Of a stretch of 64,000 nt of DNA, positions 10,193 to 20,153 are shown in pieces; position 1 is the stretch's first letter; every line of letters starts with the position of its first letter. Below the pieces are notes generated by a model. The model saw only the letters and a program-made list of their open reading frames with translations, had not been told where the DNA came from and ran no database searches. Both the position numbers and the translations under genes were made by a program. This DNA is from Adiantum capillus-veneris (Eukaryota; Streptophyta; Polypodiopsida; Polypodiales; Pteridaceae): the NCBI GenBank assembly GCA_014529385.2, contig CM043971.1, positions 88,925,340 to 88,989,339 on the forward strand, given 5' to 3'.

Positions 10193-11632
10193 GAAAGTTT
10201 GTGCGAAAAGTGGGCAATGATCAACTTATGGGATGTTGGCCCATGGAACAGCACGCTTGGGTTCACCTACACAAGCCTTCAGTACGCCCGCACTGCCTCC
10301 AGACTGAACAGATGCTATTGCTCGCACCAAGCTGACTGGATACCGACGCTGATGGAAATGAAGGTAGTCCCAACAACAATCCTCTCCGATCACATTCCTC
10401 TGCACATTCAATTTAAGAAGAATAAAGAGGAGGAGCAGACCCCAAGAGGTAAAAAGAAATTGTTGGTAACAGGGGCACACCTATTCAAAGACCCTCTTTT
10501 CAGGAATCTAGCCAAGAAAGCACTGGGTAAGCTAAAAAAAGATGTCGACCTCAACAAGCACAATGCGTGGGACCTCTTTGCTCAAAGCATCCAGAAAGCA
10601 ATCAAAACCTCGGGCCCCCGAATCAAGAAAGCTAGGGAGGATCACATGTTGCATCTTTTAGCGGAGGTACAATTGCTTACCGCTATAAAAGCCAATGGGC
10701 ATGCTACTAAGGGCGAACACAAACGATGGCTTGAAGCCAAATCGAACCTCGCTAATGAGCAGGTAGAAGATATCAAAAAGGCTAGACTTCTCTCTAGGGA
10801 GATTTATTTGCAACCGGAAGCCTCCAATCAAGCTCAATTTTTTAGGGCTCTAAAAATCAAGAAGAGACATGGCCACATCCGCTCGCTCGATGATGAGAAA
10901 GGGACAGCAGTTCATAACCAGGATGAAATGGCTGGTATGATGCTGAGCTATCTCAGTCTAATCATTGGACGGCCGGAGACCCAATCCCAAGAAGTGGAGG
11001 AAGCCAGAGGGACCTTACTACAGAGTGTTAAAAAGGAAATTCCCCACTCAGAAGCTAATAACTTGGAACGGGCATTTTCCAAAGACGAACATTCACTAGC
11101 ATTGCAAGCCCTTGGCAAGGAAAAGTCCCCTGGCTGGGATGGGATGACGGTGGAATTCCATGCAGACCTCAGAGCCCCAATCACAAGTTTGGCCAATAAA
11201 GCCATGGTCGAAGGGTCGTTGGAGACAAGTGTGAAGAGAGGGCTTATCAAGCCCATCCCAAAACAAATCTACTGCTCTAAACTACAACATTGGCGCCCTA
11301 TAACGATGATGTCGGTGGCCTACAAAATTATAGCCAAAGCAGTGGCCCTCAGACTAGCCCCCTTACTAACCAAGATCATCTCCCCCCATCAACATGGTTT
11401 CGTTAAAGGAAGGTCCATATACGATAACATCTTGGCAGCAATGGTGGGCATAGAATACGCAACTGTCACAAAGCAGGAGTGCATTTTGCTGCAGTTGAAC
11501 CTAGACAAGGCCTATGACAGAATAACATGGACATATATAGAAGCCATCATGGAAGCTCTAGGCTTTGGGCTGCGCCTCTGTCGGATGGTTCGTGTGATGG
11601 GGGACTGGAAGCCAGTCAGAGCTCCTATTTAA
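10193..11632 (+). pseudogene. LINE ORF2: endonuclease C-terminus and RT N-terminal half
   Basis: The open frame, 492 codons from an ATG at 10154, enters LINE-coded sequence at about 10193. The endonuclease tail shows FTYTSLQYARTASRLNRCY and the terminal SDHIPL box (His of the active site, 10390-10405). A long linker follows. RT blocks follow from about 11260: KPIPKQ, WRPITMMSVAYKIIAK, HQHGFVKGRSIYDNI, and LNLDKAYDRITW with the first catalytic Asp (about 11500-11525). The frame ends at 11632, where a frameshift moves the RT to another frame. RT would copy the LINE mRNA at the nicked target. Confidence 0.87.
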
Positions 11633-11639
11633 CAGTAGA

Positions 11640-12481
11640 ATTGTGGGCTCTTTTGAGGTTAAGAGGTCTATTAAATAGAGATGCCCTCTTGCCCCCCTAC
11701 TTTTCGCCATAGGATCACATCCTCTAATCACAATGCTCAAAGCTAGTGCTGAACGCGGGAGGTGCAAGGCCTTGTTTTACCAGGAAATAGACAACTCCTG
11801 GCAAAACTTTTTGCAGATGATTCTCTCCTCTTCTTGAAGGCATGCCCCCAAGTCATCAAGAAAGCTCTGGAGATTGTACAAATGTTCTCGATAGCTTCGG
11901 GGTCCCAGTGTAATATAGAGAAGTCAAGGATGATTTCCCTATCAAAAAATGACTCATTTGATCCTTCTGTATGGTCAGGGGAGATTGTCACAAAAGAAAA
12001 GATCTTTAGACATCTGGGAGCCCCCTTGGGGGTGGATGTAACTCACAAGCAAAGATTCGAGTGGGTGCTTGAAAAAATCAAAACAAAAATGAGTAGGTGG
12101 GAGTATGCTCTTCTCCCATTCCCAAGTCGGATAAAAGTGATGAATTCCTTCATGATTCCTTATATTGCCTTCACTAGCCCGCTTCTCAAGATGGCAAAGT
12201 GTCATTGGAAAGAGTTCTTAAAACCAGTAAAAACATTTTTATGGAAAAATAACACGAAATCGTCCAGGCCATGGCAATGGGCCAGTTGGGAATCGGTTGC
12301 TCGGCCGGGGAATCAAGGAGGCCTCAGGATTCTTAACCCCATGACCCATGCAGAAGCTTGTTGTGCCAAATTTGTTGTGATCGTAGATATGATAGAAGCA
12401 GCTAAACTTGGCTCAAAGGGAGGAAAGTGGAGAGGGTGGAGGTTCATGACAAGCTGCTTGGCCCGGCGTGGTCTACCTTAA
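11640..12481 (+). pseudogene. LINE ORF2: RT palm and thumb
   Basis: After the frameshift the RT continues with an RCPLAPLLFAIGSHPL block (near 11680-11725) preceded by an in-frame TAG at a position where family members usually have Gln. The catalytic box FADDSLLFL follows at about 11810-11837, both Asp kept, then a thumb region with KIKTKMSRWEYALLPFPSR and VFLWKNN-type text. The active-site box is intact although the frame is not. Confidence 0.85.
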
Positions 12482-13515
12482 GACTGGGGGACAGCTCAGG
12501 AGAATTGGTAAGAAAATGCAATAGAGTAGCAGGAGTCTTAAAGTGGGGGGAAGAAGCCAGATTCTTCAAGAACTCCATCCTACATTGGTCCCACTGGCTC
12601 TCCGAAGTTGTAGATCCGCCACAAACTCCCTATTGGATTGAGATAGCAAGGAAGTTGAATAATAAGGGTCTGATCCGACTGGAGCACTTCTGGGACAGTG
12701 TCAACAAGAGTTGGAAAACCATCGACCTTATGATTGCCCAATACCAACTCAATAGCTTGGAGGTCTTGCTTGTCCACAAAGTGATGAAAGAACTTGACAA
12801 TCTAGTGATGCCAATCTGTGACTCGGAGTTGGACTGGAAAGCTTGGAAATGGCCCGAAAGTAGTCTCTTGTGGAAACCCCATACTAAAATCATTTATCAG
12901 ACAATGATGCAAAATAAGAATTGGTCTAGCCCCCTTAATAAGCTATGGAAAAAGCAATGACCGGAGGAAAGGTGGGAGCATGTAATGGAGAACATATGGA
13001 AGCTAAAGGTTCCACAGTACATGAAGGTTTTCTTATGGAAGGTTATTTGGGGTGCTCTACCGACGAGGGTGAAGATTCAGGAGAGAGGGATTGGGTCAGA
13101 TCGGTGCTCGGGGTGCAGATTGACTAGTGAAGATTTGGCCCACCTTTTCATGGACTGCCCAGCTATAAAAGGCCTCGCAGGGAAAGTATGCAAGTGGGTC
13201 CAGAGAACATGGAAAATTAGTTTTTTCAAGACTGACCTATGCTTTGGAGGTAAAAACTCAGGTAGTCCTGCACTCCTCGTCAGCACTCAGATTGTCAGAT
13301 ACTTCTTCTTTCATAACGTATGGCAAACAAGGAACCGCCGTGTTTTTGAAGGAGGATTTGAGGTGGCAAGCTTCGTAGAAATTAAACAGGCAAGCAAAGT
13401 GCTAATATGGGCACTTGTGCGCAAGCATCACTCGGAGGATTGGTTTAGGACTACTTGTGACTTGTTGTCAGCAGACGGAATACCAGGGACGGGGGCAAAA
13501 CTTGGCCATCGGTAG
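12427..13515 (+). pseudogene. LINE ORF2 C-terminus with zf-RVT zinc-finger
   Basis: Two overlapping frames. 12427-12960 carries the poorly conserved post-RT region. 12985-13515 carries KLKVPQYMKVFLWKVIWGAL, RGIGSDRCSGCRLTSEDLAH and LFMDCPAIKGL, the C-x2-C-x7-H-x4-C arrangement of the plant LINE/retroelement zf-RVT domain. A stop at 12958-12960 separates them. The domain is thought to help bind the element RNA. It ends at a natural-looking stop followed by a short 3' UTR. Confidence 0.83.
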
Positions 13516-13621
13516 GAGTGGCTGCCCTAATGGGCCATTGTAATTATGATTCCTGGATGTTGTCATGGCTTAACATGAGCATGACAAAACCTTGTAATTT
13601 TTTCGGCTGCTCAATATAATT

Positions 13622-13661
13622 CACTCACCATTGTGAGTTTTGCAACAAAAAAAAGAAAAAA
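13622..13661 (+). other. LINE 3' stem-loop and A-tail
   Basis: ACTCACCATTGTGAGT can form a 6-bp stem with a 4-nt loop directly before TTTTGCAAC and the A-rich tail. The mini-LINE at 10074 has the same tail with a weaker version of the stem. In some LINE clades the RT recognises such a 3' hairpin; here that is inference. Confidence 0.5.
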
Positions 13662-13762
13662 AAGATGGTGGTGCCCATAATAGCCATGACTAGGAATCAC
13701 AAATTTTATCTTTTATCAACCAAAAAGAAACCTATCTTTGTAAAAGTAAGCTATGAAGTGGA

Positions 13763-13990
13763 TGTTGCCATGTATATGGTAGTGATGTGTGAACACACAC
13801 TTAGCACTGTCAGGGCACCTTTTTTTTTCTGACCAGGAGGTTTTTTTCCCTTGTGCTTTGCATATATGCCTACACTCTGGGGATATTTTATCTTGTATTT
13901 GCACACTTAACAATACACTCTTTGTTGTGTGCCTTGAGCTTTTTCTGCATCTCCAAGCTATGCATACATTCTTGCAATCCTAACTCAAAT
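13763..13990 (+). repeat. A4 5' LTR
   Basis: Begins TGTTGCCATGTATATGGTAG, which matches TGTTACCATATACATGTGG of A3. It passes through GTGTGCCTTGAGC and ends in a decayed CCTAACTCAAAT where A3 has CCCTAATTCCAACA. About 228 bp. Confidence 0.75.
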
Positions 13991-13993
13991 GAT

Positions 13994-14005
13994 TGGTATC
14001 AGAGC
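13994..14005 (+). other. A4 primer-binding site
   Basis: TGGTATCAGAGC, a perfect match to the initiator-Met tRNA complement, a few bases after the LTR end. It fixes the LTR boundary and the element orientation. Confidence 0.8.
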
Positions 14006-14014
14006 AAGTTACGT

Positions 14015-14205
14015 CCCTTCCAGCATAGTTGCCAGCATCCCCATGCTCACTTTATCCACTTTGGGTGATGTGTGTTGCATCCCTTCAGGAATAGTTGTCA
14101 ACACCCCCTACTCACTTTCTCCACTTTGGGTGATGAGTGTTGCATCCCTTCGGGAATACTCGTCAACACCCCCTACTCACTTTCTCCACTTTGGGTGATG
14201 TTTGG
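14015..14205 (+). repeat. Three tandem 65-66 bp repeats in the A4 leader
   Basis: Units start at 14015, 14081 and 14146 with CCCTTC and share CTCACTTT(A/C)TCCACTTTGG and GTGATG. The corresponding leader in A2 and A3 has only one such unit (CTCACTTTCTCCGAT). The second and third units are nearly identical, so the last duplication is the youngest. Confidence 0.85.
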
Positions 14206-14467
14206 TGAGTGTGAGCAGGTTGATGAATACGGTGGGAGAGCCCTTAGAGCTTGGAGTTCTCAAAATTTGGATTCAGGCTTGTTTTGGCCTTCATATCCAC
14301 TAGTGCAGGTACTACGTAGGCAATTTCATCCTTTTGTGCGTTCATTGCAAATTTTTTCATAACAAGTCTTCAACAATCTACTCTGATTTGTGCTATATAG
14401 CACAAACATTTCCCCTTCAGTTTTTTACACAGTTTGAGCATTTACTACATCAAGTTTAGTCTTTACT

Positions 14468-15428
14468 ATGGTTGAGAGCAATGATGTTTTCAAAATGTTG
14501 TCTCCTGATGACAAATTAGACGGGGAGAACTATCCATTGTGGACTTACATGATAAAGCACGTACTTGTTTCCAATGATGTATGGAACAAAGGTTTTGATG
14601 TACGCCCAAATTCTATGGATTCAAGTTATGTGTAGGATGTTACAGGTTCTAGAAATTTTGCTCCTATTGCTTGTGTTGTTTTACCTACAATCGAGCAGGC
14701 TCATTGGGATAGAATAAATGCATAGGCGTATGCACTCATTATGTTGTCTATCAAGCGCACCATTACTCCTCACATTCGTTTAGCAAAAACATCAAAGCAG
14801 GCTTGGGACATTCGAGTTGGGTTGTATGCAGGTTGCAATGAGGGAAAAATAGCATATCTTTGCATATAGCTAGAATAAAAGATTATGGATGAGGAAGATG
14901 AAATGAAAACTGTCAAAGAGATTAATGAGCAGCTTATAGGTGAACTCATTTCCAACCATTCACTTATACATACCATTTTAAATGTATTACCAAATTTGTA
15001 TTAGACTTTTGCTTCAACTTTGAGGTTTGTGGCACAAAGAGCAATGATATGTTGTTAAGTTTGATGGGTTGGTTGGTTTGTTGTTACAAGAGGCTATGTC
15101 AAGAAAAAATAGGGCTAAGCAACATGCTATTGATCAAGATTTTGTTGTTTCACAAAGAAGAGGTAGAAATGACAGTGTCACTACTTCCAATATTCCTTCT
15201 TCAAGTAGAAAACCATTCATGACAAACTCCTACCATAACAACAGTGCATCTAGTAAATCTGCTAAGAAAGGAAAGGAAAAGTTTCATTGTACTTATTGCA
15301 AAATTGTTGATCATTTCATAAAGCTCTATCATAAGCTAATAGCCAAAGCGGCACATAAGAAAGAAAATGAATATTTTTCAAATGCAACCATTGCAAAATC
15401 TACAAATTTTGCTGCTCATGTAGAATGA
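14468..15428 (+). pseudogene. A4 gag
   Basis: ATG at 14468 opens MVESNDVFKMLSPDDKLDGE and NYPLWTYMIKHVLVSNDVWN, homologous to the A2/A3 capsid. Stops follow at several tryptophan/glutamine-like positions. The nucleocapsid part (15069-15428) has CTYCKIVDHFIKLYHK, with the last knuckle cysteine lost. Decayed capsid protein of the copia gag (UBN2) type. Confidence 0.8.
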
Positions 15429-15439
15429 GCTTTTAGTGC

Positions 15440-16247
15440 ATAGTGTCAATATGACCCTTCTATCCATGATGCATGCGCAATTGAGGTTGCAGATTCACAT
15501 GTATGGTACTTTGATAGTGGTGCTACAAAACACATTACATCTCATTATGACTTGTTCACTTCTCTTGATGTTATCCTTTAATTGTAATGGAAATACTATC
15601 ACTTGTTCCAACAATTTCTTTTATCCAATTTAGGGAGTCAAAAAGATTGTACTCATTACAGTTAATGGAAGTTCCTTCACCCTTTCTGATGTACTTCTTG
15701 TGCATGGGAATATTCTCACTATTTTTGCATTAGCAAGATTTGGTCTTGTTGTAACTTTGTGGATGACAGATCCATTGCATGATGTATGGTCAAAAGCCAA
15801 GCTTTTCCACATGCTTTTTGGCTAGAGGTTGTCATGTTGTTGCCTATAAACTTAACAGGTGCCCCATCAAAGCTTTGCAATCTATGAATCCATATGAGGT
15901 ATAGCATGATAAGAAGCCATCTATTAGTCACTTGCATGTTTTTGGTTTCTTGGCTTAAGCCGGCTTAAGCACTGTGCCGCAACAATAACACGAGAAATTG
16001 GATAATAAGGCTATCAAATGCATCTTCATTGGCTACAATGCTAACAGAAAGGGTTATATGTTATATCATCCACAATCAAAACGTATCTTGAATTCTTGAG
16101 ATGTTGTTTTTGTGGAAGAGACAATTCAAACCTTGTCATCATGTACTAAAGAGATAGGCATAAGCTCACATAACATTTTTTATATTATGTTGCTTCATTT
16201 CATTGGCGATAATACAAATGTAAGTCCAAATGAGGTAAAGATTTATC
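15440..16247 (+). pseudogene. A4 protease and integrase fragment with internal deletion
   Basis: Protease HVWYFDSGATKHITSH at 15496-15545. The downstream part reaches VDDRSIA and then jumps, near 15785, straight to MVKSQAFPHAFWLE from the end of the integrase core. GAG-pre-integrase and the catalytic DD residues are deleted. The tail is related to SPHLLVTCMFLVSW-type text of the integrase C-terminus. Multiple stops. Confidence 0.75.
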
Positions 16248-16249
16248 CT

Positions 16250-16620
16250 ACATAGGTTTCATAACATCTTGAAAATCTGGTCCTGAAGCATACTCATCTA
16301 CCATAGAAGTTAGATCATTATGAGTGTCTATTGACACAACAATGCATCGAGGTCCATAAATACAATCCATACATACTTAACATTCTTCTTGGTCAAACTG
16401 TGTAATGGTCTTGCTATGGCCAGTTTTGCAATGAATCTTGTCTAGTATGAGCACATTCCGATAAAACTTCATGGCTCATGTAGATTCCTTGGTTCAAGCA
16501 TTCATTTATCACCTCAAGTTTTTGTGAATCCATATGGATACCATCCTTTAAGATAATATGACTTAAATATTGAATCTCTTCTAAGAAGAATTCACTCTTT
16601 TTGTGATTAATAAATAACGT
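16250..16620 (-). pseudogene. G2 RT connection and downstream relic
   Basis: From 16610 leftward: INHKKSEFFLEEIQYLSHII, then MDSQKLEVI, then IAKLAIARPLHSLTKKNVKY and VW, which is the gypsy RT tail that precedes RNase H. After that the frame reads CIVVSIDTHNDLTSMVDEYA, which resembles the segment after RNase H, so RNase H itself seems deleted. This stretch holds no long open frame. Confidence 0.72.
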
Positions 16621-17448
16621 TGTCGAGAAATTAGCGGTCTTGTCGGGGAAGCACCGGGCTTATGGCTGTGAGAGTTTGTGAGAGAACTCAACAAAAACTA
16701 TATGAAGGAATTAAACTATAGATGCCATGAAGACTAGGGTTTGGAAAGAAGTGCAATCAAAGAAGACCCACTCTTTCTCTCTTGCACTCACACACACAAA
16801 GAAAGAACACAAAAGAGAATGTCAAAACAACACAAAGATGAAAACATCAAGGCTATGGTTATATCGTATCATGGGTAGTATGAAAGGGTTAATAGATGAG
16901 TTAATGGCATTCAATCTTGGCTGACCAAATAGGCTACAAATTGTTCTTTGGAATTGTAGCTTTGTGCTTACCGTAGTATATATATTTTTTCTAGTGATTG
17001 GGATTATTTGTGTGTACAAATCCTCTTGGTTCATAGCAAGATAACTACGCTTACATCAAAAGAAAAATTATAGTCTATGAGAGGTAGTATGATGGGATCC
17101 GGTGATAGAAGTATTTCATTGAGCCTTTCTGGGCCAAAGAGAAACACTATACGTTGTTGAAAGTGTATTTTACGGCTAATCCATACGTTAATTCTAATAG
17201 ATTGTACATAGTGAAAGCGATAGAAATTATCATCATGTGGGTTATTCATCTAGGATAGTATGTGAGAAATGTAGATATGAGAGAAGTGAAGAGATGAGAA
17301 GTTTCCCTCCCAAGCCCTATTCTTGCTCGTAGGCAATAAGGATACTGCGGGAAGAGATGTACCTGTAGCAAAGAGAACCTAAAATTTGTAGAGAGGATGA
17401 ATTACTAAGAGTGAGAGAGATAGATTTGGTTAAGGAGATAATATTAGA

Positions 17449-17451
<3 letters not shown>

Positions 17452-17487
<36 letters not shown>
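17452..17487. repeat. (TA)n microsatellite
   Basis: About 36 bp of alternating TA inside the solo LTR. A shorter (TA)n lies at 18328-18345. Confidence 0.95.
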
Positions 17488-17493
<6 letters not shown>

Positions 17494-17821
17494 AGAGATG
17501 AAAAAGAAAACAACAAGAAATCAAGAAAACATCAATGTAGAACACATCTTACTTGACAAACCCTTTGGCACCATTATTGATGGAGAGAGAAGAAGAGGGG
17601 AGAACTCCACTTTGATTGATACGCCAAGTGCAAGACCTTTTTTGATTAGAGTTGATCGTCCAAGGATAGCGTACAAGAATGGCTAGTCTTCCTCTAGGAG
17701 AAAGTGTAGGCTTGGGCTTATGTTAATGGCTAAGTACAATTAGGCATTACTACTCACTCCCTCAAGAATTCCTCTCATCAAGGGCTTGAATGCTTGAGTT
17801 CCTTTTCAAGGAAGAAGAGGT

Positions 17822-17833
17822 CCCCTTTTATAG
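17822..17833 (-). promoter_or_regulatory. TATA box of the solo LTR
   Basis: The - strand reads CTATAAAAGGGG, a strong TATA match, about 1.2 kb before the LTR's downstream end in the orientation proposed. Position and sequence fit an LTR promoter; no transcript evidence is available. Confidence 0.45.
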
Positions 17834-18650
17834 GTGAAGGGAACCCCCAAGGGTTTACACAAGAAGAGAGAAGCCAGTGTGAATAGGAATTGGAAAAGTT
17901 GGAAATGAGCTATCCCTGCATGATGTGGGCAGACTGGGGTCCAGTATTTTGATTATATCTCCTCAATCGTGGCTCCAAATAAAAAAGTAAAAATATGGGC
18001 AGAAACTTCAGCTCATTAGCTATGATTTTCATTTTAAAATCATTTTCCAATTCGGATTGGAACCTTGTGTAAAAAATTCATCAAAATAGGGTCCATTTCT
18101 GGCAGCAAAAGTCTTCCCGTGGTCCCCTTAACCTAGACTTTCATTTAATTCCAAAGGACACGTCATGCCATATGAAAGCATGACATTGCTCCTTGACAAA
18201 GTTTTGTAATCATGCTTGCAATAATGTATTAAAATAAGTGTATCTTTGAAATCATGCCACCTAGTGTCCCACTAGGATTTGATTCCCTCCTAGTAGCTAT
18301 ATAAGAAAAATATGAAAAATACATAGAATATATATATATATATATTGGAGTTTACCCTAGATATAGGATCTAGCTAGGGTGTGAGATGATAATGAGATAG
18401 TAGATATAAATAATCAATGTTTTTTGCCCAAGTTAAAGAGACGGAGCTATTGACGCTTTTTCCATAGTATTTTCTGATGGTAAAGTAAGAATAGGTTACC
18501 CTTGAGATAAATAATAGGATGAGATAGAAAGCTTATTATTATACTTAAATATGCATATGTACATTATAGGAAAGATAATTATGTATCTAAAAAATTACAA
18601 GATAATTCTTGTAGGATGCGTTCTCACTATGTACGTGTCACAACACGACA

Positions 18651-19593
18651 ACGTATTTCTTGCAATGCTTGAAACACTGCTTTGAGATGCTCTTTGTGTT
18701 CTTCTAAGGACTTGGAGTAGACTATGATATCATCAAAGAAGAATCCAATGTAAGACCTATGTACACAAAAAATTATTTCCATCATTTGATTGAATTCGGT
18801 TGGAGCATTTGTTAACCCAAAAGGCATGACAAGATATTTGTACAAGCCAAAGGTGATCCTAAAGGTTGTCTTGTGAATATCTTCTGGTAGAATTTGTATT
18901 TGATGATAGCCACTTTTTAGGTCTAGTCTATTAAAGTAGGTAGATCCTTGTAGCTTATCAAACAAATCCTTAAACCTTGGGATTGGAAATATATTCTTCA
19001 TTGTTATCTTGTATAATGCATGATAGTCTACACACATTTTGTATGTACCATCCTTTTTGTGCACTAATAAGACAAGAGAACAAAATGGCAAAGAGCTAGG
19101 GATTACCATTGTTTTGCACAAGTTCATTGACTTGTGCTATAATATCCTCATGTTGACCTGGTGAGACTCGATAAGGAGATTTGTTAGGAGGAGAGTTTCC
19201 TAGTATGAGCTCAATCCTATGATTGTCATCCCCCTTTCTAGGAGGTAACTCTCCTAGGATGTCATCAATAAAAAGATCAGCATGTTTATTTAGAAATGAA
19301 TAGAAATCACTTTCTAATTTTAATGAACCATGAGAAGAGACAACATTATTTTGAGGAACATCCTTGACAAATATCATGTAAGTAGAAATAGAACTCTTCA
19401 TTGATTTGTCAAAGAAGTCATGAGATACAATTGGAATGGTGTGCCCCTTCCCATTGACTTGCAAAGTGATGTCTCTATCCTTGTGATAAAATGCTGCCAA
19501 CCATATGATCGAACCATGGTGCTCCAAGCAACACATCCTCATTCTTGAGTGGAGAGATGAGAAAATCCTTGTTCTCCACATACCCTTGAACAT
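18651..19593 (-). pseudogene. G2 protease-RT linker and reverse transcriptase
   Basis: 19593-19096 holds the protease C-terminus and linker (HGSIIWLAAFYHKDR, then HRIELILGNSPPNKSPYRVS). In another frame, 19127-18627 is RT: SLVLLVHKKDGTYKMCVDYH, FDKLQGSTYFNRLDLKSGYH (first catalytic Asp), FGLTNAPTEFNQMM, and FFFDDIIVYS, where the second block has F-D-D with both Asp kept. The frame change near 19100 and the insertion at 18650 kill it. Confidence 0.87.
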
Positions 19594-19599
19594 GAAGCC

Positions 19600-19770
19600 T
19601 TAACTTTCCAATCAAAGGTGTGATTGGAGTCCCTGGCCTTCAAAGGGTCCTTGAACAGCATGTGTTTGTTCCATCTCATGAGCATGTATCCCTAGCTACA
19701 ATGCTAATCCCACATATATATAATTGTGTGTGGAACCAGAATCAAAGAGCCCATGCATAATATAATGGAA
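19600..19770 (-). pseudogene. G2 protease active-site remnant
   Basis: On the - strand near 19750-19700 the sequence reads HGLFDSGSTHNYI, the aspartic-protease D-S-G motif of gypsy elements, followed by frameshifted text. Upstream (19780-19900) the sequence looks like decayed nucleocapsid but is not certain. Confidence 0.65.
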
Positions 19771-20112
19771 TTCCAAATGGAAGACCGTTGAATGGGAGTC
19801 TTACCATACACCGAGCGACATTTTTTGTACGAACCAAAATCCGAGCAAATATTTGTACGACATGGTCCCATGATGTCCTATATGTAGCAGGTGGAACCTT
19901 CTCTACTCAGCTTTATTAATATGAATCTACGGAGATGCCTAGAGGGTCTTTGATGAAGGAAAAGGATACCGATGACACGTGCAAGGGGGGAAAAAAAGGA
20001 TATGGCGTTCATGAGCTGGCCCTAAGAGAGGAAGGAATATGACATGTGGGAGTTGGGATCTAATAGGTAGCGTGGGAGGGCAACACAAGGAGCTGGCAGA
20101 TACTACGCAAAG

Positions 20113-20153
20113 TCTCTCTCTCTCTCTCTCTCTCTCTCAATCTCTCTCTCTCT
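20113..20153. repeat. (TC)n microsatellite
   Basis: Two TC runs, 20113-20138 and 20141-20153, separated by AA. Confidence 0.93.

Larger units (their letters stand above)
10193..13661 (+). mobile_element. L1-type LINE, 5'-truncated, frameshifted
   Basis: 3.47 kb beginning inside the endonuclease domain and ending in an A-rich tail. The 7-bp AAGATGG occurs at 10186-10192 just before it and at 13662-13668 just after the tail, a plausible short target duplication. It encodes endonuclease tail, RT, and a C-terminal zf-RVT zinc-finger region across several frames. ORF1 and the endonuclease catalytic N-terminus are absent, so it was dead on arrival. Confidence 0.87.
13763..16247 (+). mobile_element. 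Copia element A4, diverged family A member, 3'-truncated
   Basis: Has one LTR, primer site, leader repeats, gag, protease and a fragment of integrase, all recognisable by similarity to A2/A3 but clearly more diverged. The integrase core is deleted (junction near 15785) and the element stops near 16247, where - strand gypsy G2 sequence begins. There is no RT, RNase H or 3' LTR. No target duplication can be tested. Confidence 0.82.
16621..18650 (-). mobile_element. Probable 2.03-kb solo LTR inserted in G2 RT
   Basis: Runs from TGTCGAGAAATTAG to CACAACACGACA, so both ends carry the inverted TGTCG/CGACA. ACGT occurs on each side (16617-16620 and 18651-18654), and the host RT coding sequence continues across it. 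The ends are not repeats of each other and no coding domain lies inside. A single long LTR left by recombination fits best. On the - strand a CTATAAAAGGGG box supports that orientation. A non-autonomous element is the alternative. Confidence 0.65.
16250..19770 (-). mobile_element. Ty3/gypsy element G2, interrupted by a solo LTR
   Basis: Read right to left: protease DSGSTHNY near 19730, protease-RT linker, RT palm to 18655, then after the 2.03-kb insertion the RT connection and a relic of the region before integrase, ending at A4. All pieces are in one orientation and in gypsy order. LTRs are not visible; both ends are truncated or lost in unassigned DNA. Confidence 0.8.

Noticed and set aside
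13994-14005. tRNA gene suggested by TGGTATCAGAGC (also at 7180, 34313, 53651, 53967)
   Set aside because: Only the 3' end of the tRNA is matched; each lies next to an LTR and is a primer-binding site, with no cloverleaf around it.
14015-14205. Regularly spaced repeats resembling a CRISPR array
   Set aside because: Head-to-tail 65-bp units without unique spacers, inside a plant retrotransposon leader.
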